Origin: Metellina segmentata
Taxonomy: Eukaryota > Arthropoda > Arachnida > Araneae > Tetragnathidae
Direction of reading: 5' to 3'
DNA: 64,000 bases
Assembly (NCBI GenBank): GCA_947359465.1
Contig: OX375882.1
Coordinates: 53,318,509-53,382,508, forward strand
In this document: positions 43,834-55,211 of the stretch, piece by piece
How the letters are laid out: each line of letters begins with the position of its first letter
How positions within the stretch are numbered: position 1 is the first letter of the stretch
Position numbers and translations under genes: made by a program
The notes under the pieces: generated by a model
The model's database searches: none
Told to the model about the DNA's origin: nothing
What the model saw: the letters and a program-made list of their open reading frames with translations, nothing else

Positions 43834-45765
43834 CAGGGTGGTCATAAAGAAACTTGGCCAATATATGGACCTCTAGCGGCCGTTCCGTTCAACCGATCGA
43901 GATGAGATTTCAGATATAGTTATTCAGAGGTATGAGCTCGGGATTCTGTGAACGACAACAAAGTGGCACTCACAGTTACGGTTATAAGTAGAGAAACTCG
44001 AAATTTTCGAATGGAAACGCTCACTTTTTCCCGTCTCAAAATGCTCAGCGCATGCGAAAACCCTAAAGAGCGTTGGAACGGTACGTGTATCACAAAAAAC
44101 GGACGCGGCATGCCCGCACAAAAACAGCTCTGCGAACGGCCAACAAAACCTCATTCGGGGTGCACGGAGAAAAATTGCATATGACAAAGACAAGAAAGAC
44201 ACAAACCACAGAACGCCTTTCGCCAGATATTCAGCCAGATCTTCAGTCGGGAGCTCGCACATGGCAACGAAATGACTCTGTCAGCGAAAGTTCTTGGGGA
44301 ATTGGTAAAACTCTATTTTCAAAATGGGTTGAATGCCGCTGAAGCCTTGCGTATTTACCGTCGAAACCATCGCCAAATACGTAGCCCATGTAGCCCGAAA
44401 GCTCTGCGTGATTTAGCAAAAAAATTCGAAGAAACTGGCTGCACCTGTGATAAACAGCGATCCGGACGACCAACTGTTCCTGAGGACGCTGTTACGGAAG
44501 TGCATCACACAGTGACTTCAGGGCATATGCAAACAGCAAGAGGTACAGCTCGTGTATTAGATATGCCGAAAACAACGGTCCTAAAGCTACTGCGCTCTGT
44601 ACTCCGCATGTTTCCATACGGGTACCAGCGCGTCCAAATGTTGCACGCGGGGGACCATCAACAACGTATCGACTTTGCAAATGAATTCCTTATCCGATAT
44701 GATGGCAATAACGACTGGTCTCTTCGCATATTATGGACAGACGAGGCGCATTTCACCTTAACTGGCAACGTTAACACCAAAAATTGTGTACACTGGGCAG
44801 ACACGAATCCGCACGCAGTGGCAACAGTACCTTTATACGACGCCAAAGTTACTGTATGGTGAGGCATTGCAGGCACAATTGTTCTCGGCCCGTACTTCTT
44901 TGAGGAAGCGACACCAACGGGGTTTGTAACATGTTCTGTGACAGGCTCTCGCTATGCAGACATGCTGCAAAACTACGTCATACCAGAATTGCTGCAGCTA
45001 AATGCACTGAATGACATCGTTTGGATGCAAGATGGCGCACCTCCACATATAGCGACGTCTGTTCGCAGGGTTCTGGAACAGCATTTTGGAAACCGCGTCA
45101 TCTCGCACCATTTTCCATTTCCGTGGCCTCCTAGATCCCCCGACCTCACTCCTATGGATTTCTGGTTCTGGGGATATCTAAAATCTAGAGTGTACATGTG
45201 CAATCCGCAAACTTTGCCGGATATGAAAGACTCTATCAAACGTGAGATTGCAAACATCCCTCATGCTATGTTACGTCCGGCTTCACTCTCCACAGTCTCC
45301 CGCATGCAATGCGTAATTGCCCGCGATGGAACCCATGTGGAAAATGTGTAATCCAAATATAAGTTTTCCTTTGACCGATCTGTGTTGTCATCAGTAATTG
45401 GTGTCGTGCCTCTGTCATATGCAAATTTCCTCCGTGCGCCCTGAACGTGGTTTTGTTGGCCTTTCGCAGAGCTGTTTTTGTGCGGGCATAACGCGTCTGT
45501 TTTTTGTGATACACTTACCGTTCCAACGCTCTTTAGGGTTTTCGCATGCGCTGAGCATTTTGAGACGGGAAAAAGTGGGCGTTGCCACTCAAAATGTTCG
45601 AGTTTCTCTACCTATAACCGTAACCGTGAGTGCCACTTTGTTATCGTTCACAGAATCCCGAGCTCATACCTCTGAATACCTATATCTGAAATCTCATCTC
45701 GATCAGTTGAACGGAACGGCCGCTAGAGGTCCATATATTGGCCAAGTTTCTTTATGACCACCCTG
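43834..45765 (+). mobile_element. DD41D mariner-like transposon with very long inverted ends
   Basis: TA copies at 43832-43833 and 45766-45767. Inverted repeats of about 352 bp (43834-44185 and 45414-45765) with roughly 90% or better identity, starting CAGGGTGGTCATAAAG. The first ten bases match the element at 2988, so the two families are related. Confidence 0.93.
44272..45351 (+). pseudogene. DD41D mariner transposase with one premature stop
   Basis: 359 codons in one frame, broken only by TGA at 44860-44862 (VTVW then stop, then GIAGT), where the family has a residue such as C. The N-terminal HTH region runs to about residue 120. Catalytic acids: ILWTDEAHF, WMQDGAPPH and SPDLTPMDFWFWG, with 41 residues between the second and third. 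It ends RDGTHVENV. The stop lies between the first and second catalytic acids, so a truncated product would be inactive. Confidence 0.9.
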
Positions 45766-45767
45766 TA

Positions 45768-47993
45768 TTTTAACCTCCTGAAATTTGAACGGTAAGAAGC
45801 CAAACTTGGACAGCTGGTGTCCCATTCTTTCAGCCTCAAATGGTTTCTTACTATGATTCTGTAATGGTGTTAGTTCATGGTCAATAGGTACCTTCCGCGC
45901 AGATCCTTTTCCCCATATCATGCCCCCTAATGAGGCTGGCATCCAGTCCAGATAATATGCGTAGTGGGTCCTTGCGCATGGTCTGTCATTCTTTCCCTCT
46001 TCTCTCATTTCCCGACCTTTAAAAAGGCGTCCTAAGTTTTAAGTCTGCGCTTGGATTACAGAGCTTGGAGTTGTCAGAATTGAACTCTGTAGCTGCTTTT
46101 GAGCTTTTTTTAAACTTGAAAGGGATTTGTATTTGTTGTCTTGGAGGGCAAAGAAACAACGGAATATATCTGGGCATATCTTATTTGGTTGTCTAAAGCT
46201 GAGCATTAGATACTTTTTCTTTCGATCCAATCTCGGCATTCCCAGTTATCGCTGCTACGATACGCTACTCGAAAGTACCCTATGTTTATTACACGTTATT
46301 AAGTGACGTGGAAAGGTTATGGCATCTCTTCCAAGTCAATAAACTTTTAGATTTATGTGCAGGAATGAGTGTACTCGAGTCTCGTATATTGCCTTTATCT
46401 ACTTATTTTTTTACTCCCAACTGTAATTCGTAAAACAAGCTTGAACAGACTTATGCCAGGCTTACTGAGCTATTGATTTTCTCCGTTGCACAATAGACCA
46501 TACATTTTTTACAGTGTGTATCACTACTCAACAGAATAAATGAAATATGTTTTCTATGTATTTGTGTATGTCAGTAGCGTAGAGTAACTTTGACAACAAG
46601 GGATGCAGATAGTAGGATCGAAAGCAAAACAAAAAATTGTATATTCTTGAGTGTTAGGGAACATAAGTCAACTAGATTCGCCGTTGTTTCTTTTCCCACA
46701 AAAATAACAAAAAAATAACAGTTTTGGTCCTTCCCTTTATGAGTTCTCTGCACTCCACTTATCTGTCTACCGACGAGATCTGTTCTCGCCACTTTGTCTG
46801 GATGATGACGTTTGCTGTAGGAGGATTCGTTCATTTTGAGTTGGGCATTAACCTTTTTATTTTTGGTGAATGATGACGCAGTAAGAGGTATTTTACTAGA
46901 ACGATGGATCTCAGCTACAGGTATAGATCACAACAAATGTAGCGATGTAAATTTCTTGGTAAGGATCTTTTGAAAGTTCCACCAAAAGTACTTCCATGGA
47001 GAATAGTCGAGAATTTTCTTTAAACACGAAAAGTTTAAATAAGGACAATTTTTTAATCGATGATTGTATACATAAATGAAAAAAAAATGTATGTCTAAAA
47101 ATGTACTTCTAAGATTAACATTAGGAATAAAGAAAATGAAGTAAGCCTCTGTAATTTTCATACTCGCCTTTTTCAATAATTTTGCTCAAACCGTGAATTA
47201 TATATTTCCTTGACAATGTGTACAATTATTTTCGAGTACACTCAATGTTATTTTGTTGAATTTCGTGGCACTGGAGCAACACGAATACACTCAAGGAGTT
47301 CGTTTTTAATATATACTTAACTTATAACATTGTTACTCAATGAGTGATCTGCACAAGTAGGTTGGAAGTATGTGCTCCTTATTATATCTGACTTTATCGT
47401 ACCATTATCATTAAAAGTAGCATTATCATTAAAAGTATGTAAAAGTTGTGTCATGGATTTTACGAAAACCTAACAATTATAATTAATTCCTATGGAACAT
47501 TGATTACATATACTGTGTATGATCATAACAAATGCAATGCTGCAGGTTCTTTTCTCCAATCAGTAAATTACAATTCCGTAGAAAATGAGGTTTTAAATAG
47601 AAAATACTCAGAATGTTTGGAAACTATTCTCAGTATATTTCCGATTCGGAGAACAGTTCCCCCTGTTGAAAATATTCTCTACCAACAACTCTAAATAAAT
47701 TTTTTTCCAGTCTGATGTTAAGTGCGCCACTGTCTCAAATGCGACAAACCAATGTGTTTCTTCAAGCATCCCCTATGGTATTTGTTTCTATGGCAACAAA
47801 CAGGAATTTCTGGAAATAGCAGTTCTCGTAGTAGACACACATCATGCAGATTATAATTAATTTGTTTTTAAGATTTCAATATGTAAGATCTCAAGGAATC
47901 CTTTTTTCAAATTAAGTTAAAGCAAGAAGTGTCGTGTTTGTGATTTACATAAATTTAAATGCTATATTTTAAACGCTTTATTTGCTTTTACAG
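45768..47993. other. unassigned; possible LTR-like regulatory sequence in the left part
   Basis: 45770-46430 is non-coding, with CTTTAAAAAGGCG near 46015 and CAATAAAC near 46338 in TATA-to-poly(A) arrangement, which would fit an old LTR. No ends were found. A minus-strand frame at 46834-46571 (HHPDKVARTDLVGRQISG) is not recognised. A direct repeat ATTATCATTAAAAGTA occurs twice near 47405-47435. Confidence 0.3.
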
Positions 47994-48207
47994 GTGGAGT
48001 TTGGTCGAGAAAGTTTCATAAAGTTGTGTGCAGTTGCATGCGCAGCTGGTCTGCTCGCTCTCATTCTACGTTACTTGTCAAGTTACGCAAGTCATTCTTC
48101 TTTAAAATCATGCAGCCCCATTTCGATTTCAGAATCGTTGTTTACTTACCTTGCGTTTCTAAAGGCACTCTACCGCAAGAGTTCCAAAGAACGCCCTATT
48201 ATGTGCC
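47994..48207 (+). CDS. CYP4-type P450, tentative membrane-anchor exon
   Basis: Exon after a TTTGCTTTTACAG acceptor, ending at a GTAAGA donor (48208). It is included because it ends in phase 1, exactly what the P450 exon at 49481 needs, and because LCAVACAAGLLALILRYLSSYA is a hydrophobic segment like the ER anchor of CYP4 proteins. The next part (ESLFTYLAFLKALYRKSS) lacks the usual proline-rich hinge and PLVGN motif, so either it is divergent or the exon is misjudged. No ATG precedes the anchor in this frame, so the start codon would lie in another exon upstream. Confidence 0.45.
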
Positions 48208-48395
48208 GTAAGAAAACCTTTTTAACGTTTAAATAGAGATTAATTAAAATACAACTAAATAAAAACAAGAAACAATAATTACATTAATCGATAAATTTTT
48301 AAAACATTTTTGTTCAATTATTCAGGTAGGGGGCATTTTTGGAGTTAATTTCTTGTCTGTAAAATTTATGTGGAGGGTTTTATGTTTTTGCTACA

Positions 48396-49206
48396 TCAGG
48401 GCTGCCACAAGATTTTGTGGAAAAATCGAAATCGGTGTTCAAAGAATGGATTGTCAGAGATAATTTCATCTATTTGTGCAAGTGCTCGCATCTCCATCAA
48501 CGACACGCTCCTTAAACGCCAGGAAAATGATTCATTTTTAAAGCAGCTGGTAACGGGTGATGAAAAGTAGATTGTCTGTGACAACGTCGTTTCGTAAAAG
48601 ATCATGGGGAAAGAGTTGCGAGACACCACAGTCAACTTCAAAGACGTGATTGCACCAAAGGAAAATTATGATATTAGTGTGGTGGGATTATAAGGGTATC
48701 ATTTATTATTAGCTCTTGCCATAAGGCAAAACAATTAATTCAGACGTATACTGCTCCCAGTTAAGAAAATTGGATCAAGCCATACGTTCAAAGCGTCCAC
48801 AATTGGCAAATCGTAAAGGAGTCGTCTTTCACCATGATAATGCCAGACCCCATACGTCATTAAGAACACGGCAGGAATTGTAAGGACCTGGCTGGGACTT
48901 TTGCCTCACCCTGTCTGTTCTCCGGACTTTCGCCCACGGATTATCACCTGTTACGATCTCTACAGAATTTTTTGAATGGTATAAAGTTGGTTAACGATGA
49001 GGCTGTAAAAAAAAGCATACGAATAAGTTTTTTCGTCAGTATCAAGCATTTTATGAATGTGGCATTATGAAGGTGGTACAGAAGTGACAAGAAGTCATAG
49101 AAAAGAATGGATAGTAGATTAATTGATATGTATTTATTTTCTGTTGCAGAAATTGTATTCTAATTAACTCAAAATAACCGAACGGACTTATTTTCCAATC
49201 TGATAG
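48396..49206 (+). pseudogene. mariner transposase fossil, 5' truncated
   Basis: Scattered frames in mariner order: FLKQLVTGDEK, then AIRSKRPQLANRKGVVFHHDNARPH-like text across shifts, LSPTDYHLLRSLQNFLNG, VNDEAVKKSIR and RMDSRLID. The right end is a mariner-like terminus CGGACTTATTTTCCAATCTGA. Many stops and frameshifts. It sits in the P450 intron between 48208 and 49480. Confidence 0.75.
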
Positions 49207-49480
49207 ATTACATCAAATATATGGATAAGTCAAACTTTCTTTGTTGTCTTATGTAAAATATCTTGTGACATAAAGGACATTTATGCCATCATGGAATAAC
49301 AACGTAAAAACAATAAACATAATGTAAATCGCATTTAATTGAATCGTGTTAATAAGCAAGTTGTTTAATTGGGAATCTTTCGGACATTCAATTCTTTCAA
49401 TCAATTCATAAATTCGGACAAAATTGATTATTGCATGCATATATGCCAACGCTCTGATATCCATATTTTTTGTGTTTTAG

Positions 49481-49593
49481 TGGGGCTAGAGACGTTATGT
49501 GGAATTTGTCATATCTTCGAATCTTACAGAATATGTCAATTTTATCTTGGTTGGACACCCTTAGTTTTATTTTACAAACCAGAGACTGTAGAG
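49481..49593 (+). CDS. CYP4-type cytochrome P450, exon 2
   Basis: Acceptor TGTGTTTTAG, donor GTAAGG (49594). 113 bp: two bases completing a codon from the previous exon, then 37 codons. It reads GLETLCGICHIFESYRICQF followed by YLGWTPLVLFYKPETVE, the N-terminal beta-sheet region of CYP4 enzymes (human CYP4V2 has the corresponding LWVGPVPMVALY). It ends in phase 0. Confidence 0.85.
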
Positions 49594-49859
49594 GTAAGGA
49601 CTATATTCAATTTATAATTTCTCACGTTAATGTAGTACCTGTTTTTGTCTTTAAAATGAATCGACTGTATGTATGGCGTAAGAGTCACATGTGACCAATC
49701 TAAGCCAATTACAAGGCAGACAAAGTCAAGTAATGAAAATAAACACAATGAAAATTTTACCTTATACCGACAGAGAAATACAGACAGGTTAAGTTACAGA
49801 GAAAGAACATGCGCCGCCTATGACTCACAAGTTGCGAGATCGGCGGATGAACCCATAGA

Positions 49860-50440
49860 CGTTAAAAATAAGTGGACAGCAGCGCTATTGAGAGGAGCTT
49901 CAAAAATGTGACAAAATGTCGACTAGTAGTCACGTGACTCCTCCGAAAAATTGAGTTGGTTGACCGATTCGTCATTTTGTTACCTCGTTAGGCGATGCAA
50001 CAGCTTATGACAGTATGATATGTTAATGCGCCTTTTTATACAGTGGCGACAAAAATGGTGAAATCACCAAAGTCCATTACTGTGTCCCGCGGACCAATCA
50101 TATCATGAATGTTGGTTTCCTCCCGGAAGACGAAAAAGTAGTCTAAAGGTGACTTTACTACTAGTTTTGGACACATGATCCTAAGCATATAAAAAGGTTA
50201 CCACTGTCCACTCTGTTATATATTCTCTACTGTTGCTCCTACCTTACACGCCACCCATCATTTCATGTTGTGTTATAAACTAGTTATTGACACTCTCTTA
50301 TCCATTTTAGACTTCTTTATTCAGAATAAATACAGGAATAATTAATCTCCTCTCTTATCGACCAATTTGCTTGACGACCTAGTCGAACGTGCGAACTCCG
50401 TCGTCTAGTGAGGAGTCTCTGTATTATCAATTAGAAATGT
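49860..50440 (+). mobile_element. LTR-like dispersed repeat, copy 3 (best preserved)
   Basis: Homologous to 37915 and 26632. It has TATAAAAAG at 50188-50196 and AATAAA at 50335-50340, with about 140 bp between, a plausible LTR promoter and poly(A) layout. TGTGACAAAATGTCGACTAG at 49907 may be the LTR start, with about 45 bp of shared internal sequence before it. It sits in the P450 intron. Confidence 0.6.
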
Positions 50441-50490
50441 TTTTATACGAATAAAACGCAAACTAAATATGCACTTATATATTTTTTCAG

Positions 50491-50576
50491 GTTGTATTGA
50501 GCAGTACAGTAATTATTGAAAAAGCCACTCAGTACAATCTTCTAACTTCGTGGCTAGGAACGGGTCTCCTTACAAG
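50491..50576 (+). CDS. CYP4-type cytochrome P450, exon 3
   Basis: Acceptor TATATTTTTTCAG, donor GTCTGA (50577). 86 bp: 28 codons plus two bases. It reads VVLSSTVIIEKATQYNLL then TSWLGTGLLT, the B-C region, where CYP4V2 has VILTSSKQIDKSSMYKFL and EPWLGLGLLTS. The leftover AG joins the C of the next exon to give S. The following intron is 7.3 kb and full of transposons. Confidence 0.88.
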
Positions 50577-50908
50577 GTCTGACACACTTCTATATAATAT
50601 TAATACACAATTTTGTTCTTATTGGATTTTATTTTCAGTACACAACAAAAAAGACTTGACATTTTCTGAAAAAATTATACGTAGAATATCAGGGAACTGA
50701 GTTGTTTGAACCAGAAACTTGAAAAGGAGGAAACATTTCGGGTTGAGTTTTATAGCATAAGATGCCATATTTGGCCACGCTGAGTAAAAGAAATTTCAGT
50801 AAATTGACATACACACGCGAGGAAAAGTACTGGCACCTAGAGAAGCACGCCCAGTGAAAGATAGAATCGAAACTTAGTGGGAAAACCTTTTCCCCCAAAG
50901 TGTTGGAA

Positions 50909-52069
50909 TCTCTCTATATTAAAAAAAGTTACCGCCGCCGCACGATTGAAAACTGTGCTGTTTAGCTCGATTCTTAAACGATTTCCCGAGAAAGTACTAA
51001 TCGGAAAAAAACGAAATTAAAATGATTTGTTCTTCATCGTATTCCCTGGACAATTATTAAGATTTTTTTCCGATGCGGCTATTAGTTTAGGGTTTATTAA
51101 GTGTCAAAATTGAAGAAGCGAAATTTCTTCCGCGAGTGAGCAAAACACATAAAAATTTTCAGTCTTCAGCCGTGAGTTTTTTTTAAAGAGTACCTCTCAA
51201 CGTACGTTTTTGCAGCTCGTCGAGTTTCTTTTTGAAATTTCAATTTGGTTCTTGATAATATTTTTTTGAAATTCGCCAAAAATCAGGACATTTTTGTTAC
51301 TTTTTTTTTAAACTGCCGTATCTATATCTTATTACTATTATTTTTTAATTTTTTAAATATCGCAGTATACCTCAGACTGTACTCTTTCTTACGGTACCAT
51401 TATTTTGAAAATTGGTTCATAAATAAATTCGATGCAATCAAAAGTTGGTGACACAAATTTCGTATTTTTTATTTCGCGGAGCAAAATCGCGGAGCATTGT
51501 ATTTGCGGAGGGTTGTATTTTTGACTAACGGGTTTGCCATATATCAAATTTATCGTAGCAACAATTGCCATAAAAACGATTTCTTTTTATTTGGCGAGGA
51601 AAAAGGCTCGCTTTTTTCCCTCTGTTCTCAGACGGTTTACCGAGAAAGTACAAAGTACACATCGTAAAGTTTGGAGATTAACAGGGTTTACTTAAAATTG
51701 TACAGGGAATAAGATGCAGAAGATTTATTACTCATGCGGCTATTAGTTTAGGGTGCATTAAGTGTTAAAGCAAAAAAGAGTGAAATCACTTGCGTAAGAG
51801 GTATTGGTTTGCGTAGCAATCTCCGGGGGTCGGCGAGCGTAAGCGAGCAGGAGGCGAAGCCCTCGCTGTGACGTGATGGACTGTAAAGTGAAATCAGGAT
51901 AATACAAATTATTCAGATAGTTTCACTCTGCGAAAGGAATGTTGGTTTGCGAAGCAAACCAAATGCCATATGTAAAAGCAGTGTTGGTTTGCGAAGCAAA
52001 CCAAATGGGATTGTGTAGCAATCCCCGGGGGTTGGCGAGCGTAAGCGAGCAGGGGGCGGAGCCCCCTAG
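50909..52069 (+). mobile_element. non-autonomous Helitron, complete-looking
   Basis: The 5' end is TCTCTCTATATTAAAAAAAG after an A. The 3' end is GGGGGCGGAGCCCCCTAG before a T, with a GC-rich hairpin just inside the CTAG end. Two successive 3'-type blocks (about 51800-51880 and 51985-52069) suggest an internal duplication or a bypassed terminator. Hairpins GGTTTGCGAAGCAAACC occur at 51945 and 51985. No Rep/helicase. Its first part is paralogous to 4490-5520. Confidence 0.75.
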
Positions 52070-52158
52070 TATAGTAAAAACTGGGAAGTTTAAGAAACTT
52101 TTCATATATTTTTTTTTATTTTTTGAAAATTATATTAAATATTTATTTATTTTAATAA

Positions 52159-52213
52159 CCCTGACTATGTCTCAAGGCTCCCATGTTGGAGGAGCCTTGA
52201 GACATAGTCAGGG
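52159..52213. repeat. perfect 23 bp inverted repeat, 9-base loop
   Basis: Left arm 52159-52181 begins CCCTGACTATGTCTC. Right arm 52191-52213 is its exact reverse complement. The loop is CATGTTGGA. Just downstream of the Helitron. Confidence 0.9.
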
Positions 52214-52344
52214 AGGTTCGAGACAGTACATGTCTAATCAGAGATGTCGCTATCACTGGATGATGAGTCTCTTTTTTCTTCTTGCTTGGCTGTTTTTGAA
52301 AGCAGTGCCAATTTTGGTTCCTTTCTCATTCTCTCTTCAAACTA

Positions 52345-53122
52345 CAGTGGGCTCGCATTTTTACGAACTGCACGTTTTTACGAACTACTACGTTGTTCTC
52401 GAATAGAATCCCATAGAAATAATGTTAATTTCCCCTCCTATTTACGAACACAAATTACATATTCTCTCTTTTCTACGAACTCAATTTCCTTATTTTCTTT
52501 TCATTGTTTTTCTTTAGGCAAGAAAAATTTTACGGGAAAGGGTGAAATTTCTTCAGGCTGGTTAGACTTCGAACCTCCCATGTTGGTAAGTGTGGCGGGA
52601 AAATCTCCAAGAGCGATTCCGATCTCTGTGAAAATGAAGCCTTGATCCAGGAACTTCATCGAAGGAATCCCCAAATTCATAGAAACCTTACATTTCATGA
52701 TTTTCTGATTGTGGACGAGAATGTTCAAGCATGCACAGATGACATATCGGATGATGAAATCATCAATCAGGTGTTGAACGGTAATGTCGAAGAACAATCC
52801 GACGAAGAAGAAGAATGCGTAGAGGTCATCCCAAGGCCAAAAATCAAAGAAAGTCACAGTATGGCTGTCAGGACTACGTCGGTTCTTTGAAGTAGATGAC
52901 AATTTTGAAATGCTTATCAGTATCAACCCTATGGAATCGTATGTTTTCCGAAGTGGTATCATGAAGCAAACGAAGATAGCTAATTTTTTGGAATCGCTAA
53001 TGAATAAAGGTTAGCGCAAGTTGAATTTTTAGATATTTTTTAATCCCATTCCCATTTACGAACTTTTCATTTTGCAAATTTTTTTTCGGTCCCTACGAGT
53101 TTGTAAAAATGCAAGTTCACTG
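52345..53122 (+). mobile_element. internally deleted Tigger/pogo element
   Basis: TA copies at 52343-52344 and 53123-53124. Inverted ends CAGTGGGCTCGCATTTTTAC and, inverted, CAGTGAACTTGCATTTTTAC. Repeated TTTACGAAC motifs lie inside each end. 778 bp, mostly transposase C-terminus. Confidence 0.85.
52642..53013 (+). pseudogene. Tigger transposase C-terminal remnant
   Basis: FHDFLIVDENVQACTDDISD, DEIINQVLNG, EEQSDEEEECVEVIPRP and SHSMAVRT, then after a frame change FFEVDDNFEMLISINPMESY and SGIMKQTKIANFLESL. This is the acidic tail of Tigger (TIGD) proteins. The DDE core is absent. Confidence 0.75.
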
Positions 53123-53354
53123 TACTTCTTTATTTCTTCCTTGATAGGATACGACTACTAGTTAAAATTCTTAAAAGGCCGTTTTCCTCCTCTTCCTTTA
53201 CGAGACTGTGCTTTCGGATAGGGTCTAATCTGCTCTGGGGTAACTGTTATAGGCAGTGCCGTAACAAGCCATTTCTGTGCGTTGTGCAAGAATTTGCATT
53301 TAGGCATCTTAATAAATTGGGTATTATTTCTGCAAAAAATTCATTAATTACATG

Positions 53355-54743
53355 CACTCTATAACAAAAAAATCGACGCACCGAGAAGCAGTTTCGATGG
53401 AGACAAAAATTGGTGGATAGGAAAAGTATGTACAGAATAGAAAATGATTAAAATTTCAGAACAATTGAATGATTTATTTCAGTTACAGTAACGAGCTCAA
53501 TAAGGTGTTGACCCGCCTCTAGCCTGGATGCAAGTTGCCACACGGCGTGGCATTGACCGATAAAGCTCCCGGATGGTCTCCTGCGGTATGTCTTGCCAAA
53601 TTTGCTCCAATTGTCGGACTACGTCATCAACATTCCCTACCGGATGCAGTCGCCTTCCCATCATATCCCAGACATGCTCGATGGGAGAGAGATCTGGCTG
53701 GCCAAGGGAGTGTTTGACAAGCTTGGAGACAGTTCATAGCAACACGTGCCGTTTGTGGTATGGCATTGTCTTGCTGAAAAATAAGCCCAGGGTATTGCGA
53801 AAGGAACGGTAGCAAAACAGGTCTCAGAATGTCGTCAACGTATAGCTGTGCAGTAAGTGTACCTTTAATGACGACCAAAGGGGTCCGGCTATCTAGGGAA
53901 ATGGCACCCCAGACCATAACTACTTGTTGAGGGCCCGTGTGGCGTGCAATAGTGAAACAGGATCGGCACGCTGCCCTGGGCGTCTCCAGACCCGTCTTCG
54001 ATGATCGTCAAGACACAGTTGGAAGCGGGATTCGTCGCTAAAGACTATACGTCCCCAGTCAGCATCATTCCAGACTGGTCGAGCCAAGCACCACTGTAAT
54101 CTAGCTCTACAGTGTGCATGCGTGAGTGGCAAGTGGCGTAACGGTCGATACGAGCGTAGATTTCGCTCTCTCAGCCGTCTGTGAATGGTCATGGTGGACA
54201 CTCGTGTGTGGGTCGCACGACTGATGGTTGATAGCGATGAATCAGGCGCTGTGACAGCTGATCTGACAATCACTTTGTCCTCGCGATCTGTTGTGGCCCT
54301 ACGTCGACCGCTACCATCATGACGCTGAAATCTGCCATTGTCCACCCACTCTTCCCAGCATCTTCTAATCGCCGCATCGCTTCGACTCACATGACCAGCG
54401 ATTCTCCGATTTGCCCAACTTGCCTCTTTCAATCCAATGATACAACCTATTTCACACTCTGAAAGTTGCTCGTAATGAGCTCGAATCCTGCGGCGAGGTA
54501 TTTTTTCAGTCGTTAAAAGGTATCCTAAATCGCAATGCAGCAGAAATTTTTAACAACAGTTCAAGAACAACTCCTTATATACATACATCTGCTGGATGCG
54601 CAGTTCCGATGCGCTGGAGATCGCACTATTCATTCATTGGACACCAAATTTTATTCATTTGCACATTTAGTCAAAACATTTTTGCATAAGAAATTTCAAA
54701 GCAATCGGATGATTCCTTCTTGGTGCGTCGATTTTTTGTTATA

Positions 54744-54746
<3 letters not shown>
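53355..54746 (-). mobile_element. Tc1-like transposon inserted in the hAT
   Basis: Inverted ends CACTCTATAACAAAAAAATC and, at the right, GATTTTTTGTTATAGTG, with GCGTCGATTT shared inside. It is adjacent to a long TA microsatellite at its right target site. Confidence 0.88.
53510..54432 (-). pseudogene. Tc1 transposase pseudogene
   Basis: 54432-53920: HTH region (ANRRIAGHVSRSDAAIRRCW, STMTIHRRLRERNLRSYRPL) and the first catalytic D in IVFSDESRFQLCLDD. A stop follows HATRALNK, then 53917-53627 MVWGAISLDSRTPLVVIKGT and the second D in FQQDNAIPQTARVAMNCL. A small deletion at the SPD motif shifts the frame. The next frame continues DLSPIEHVWDMMGRRLHPVG, which holds the catalytic E, towards about 53510. 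Confidence 0.85.

Positions 54747-54836
<90 letters not shown>
54747..54836. repeat. TA dinucleotide microsatellite, about 45 units
   Basis: Nearly pure TA run directly at the right end of the Tc1 element, ending TATATAAATA. Confidence 0.97.
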
Positions 54837-54840
<4 letters not shown>

Positions 54841-54860
54841 CATCATCGTAACTATTATTT

Positions 54861-55211
54861 TTAATGATTTTGTATTCTATTGAAATAATAAATAATAGAA
54901 CGATTGGATAACCGTTCTTGTCCGATAGTTGATCTTAAATAATCTTTTATTAATTTAAACTTGCTAAAACGTCTGTCGCACGAAGCACTAGTAACGGGAA
55001 GAGTTATAAATATTCGAAGAGCGACTTTTATGTTTGGGTAAGACTTAATTAAACCAAAATCATGACGAGCCTGTAGAACATTAAGCGGAGATGCAGTTTC
55101 TATATTTTTGTATAAGAGTGATACTCGAAACTTAAAACTTTCAATTTCACATGTAAATTCGTACTTTTTAAAAATCTTTGCTACATATTTAATAGCGAGA
55201 TCTGCAGCCAA
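54861..55211 (-). pseudogene. hAT transposase C-terminal fragment
   Basis: Open for 116 codons: AADLAIKYVAKIFKKYEFTC, ASPLNVLQARHDFGLIKSYP and LRIFITLPVTSASCDRRFSK, then FKLIKDYLRSTIGQERLSNR. This is the hAT dimerisation domain of the ZMYM/DUF4371-like group (family pattern LPVSNASGERSFSKLK). The N-terminal parts are absent. Confidence 0.8.

Noticed and set aside
46571..46834. Minus-strand 87-codon frame (HHPDKVARTDLVGRQISG) as a gene
   Set aside because: No family recognised, no start context and no splice sites. It may be decayed transposon DNA.
31507..47994. Joining the start codon exon at 31497 to the P450 exon at 47994
   Set aside because: The donor leaves phase 1 while the P450 exon needs phase 0. 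The forced frame loses the hydrophobic anchor and the match to exon 2.
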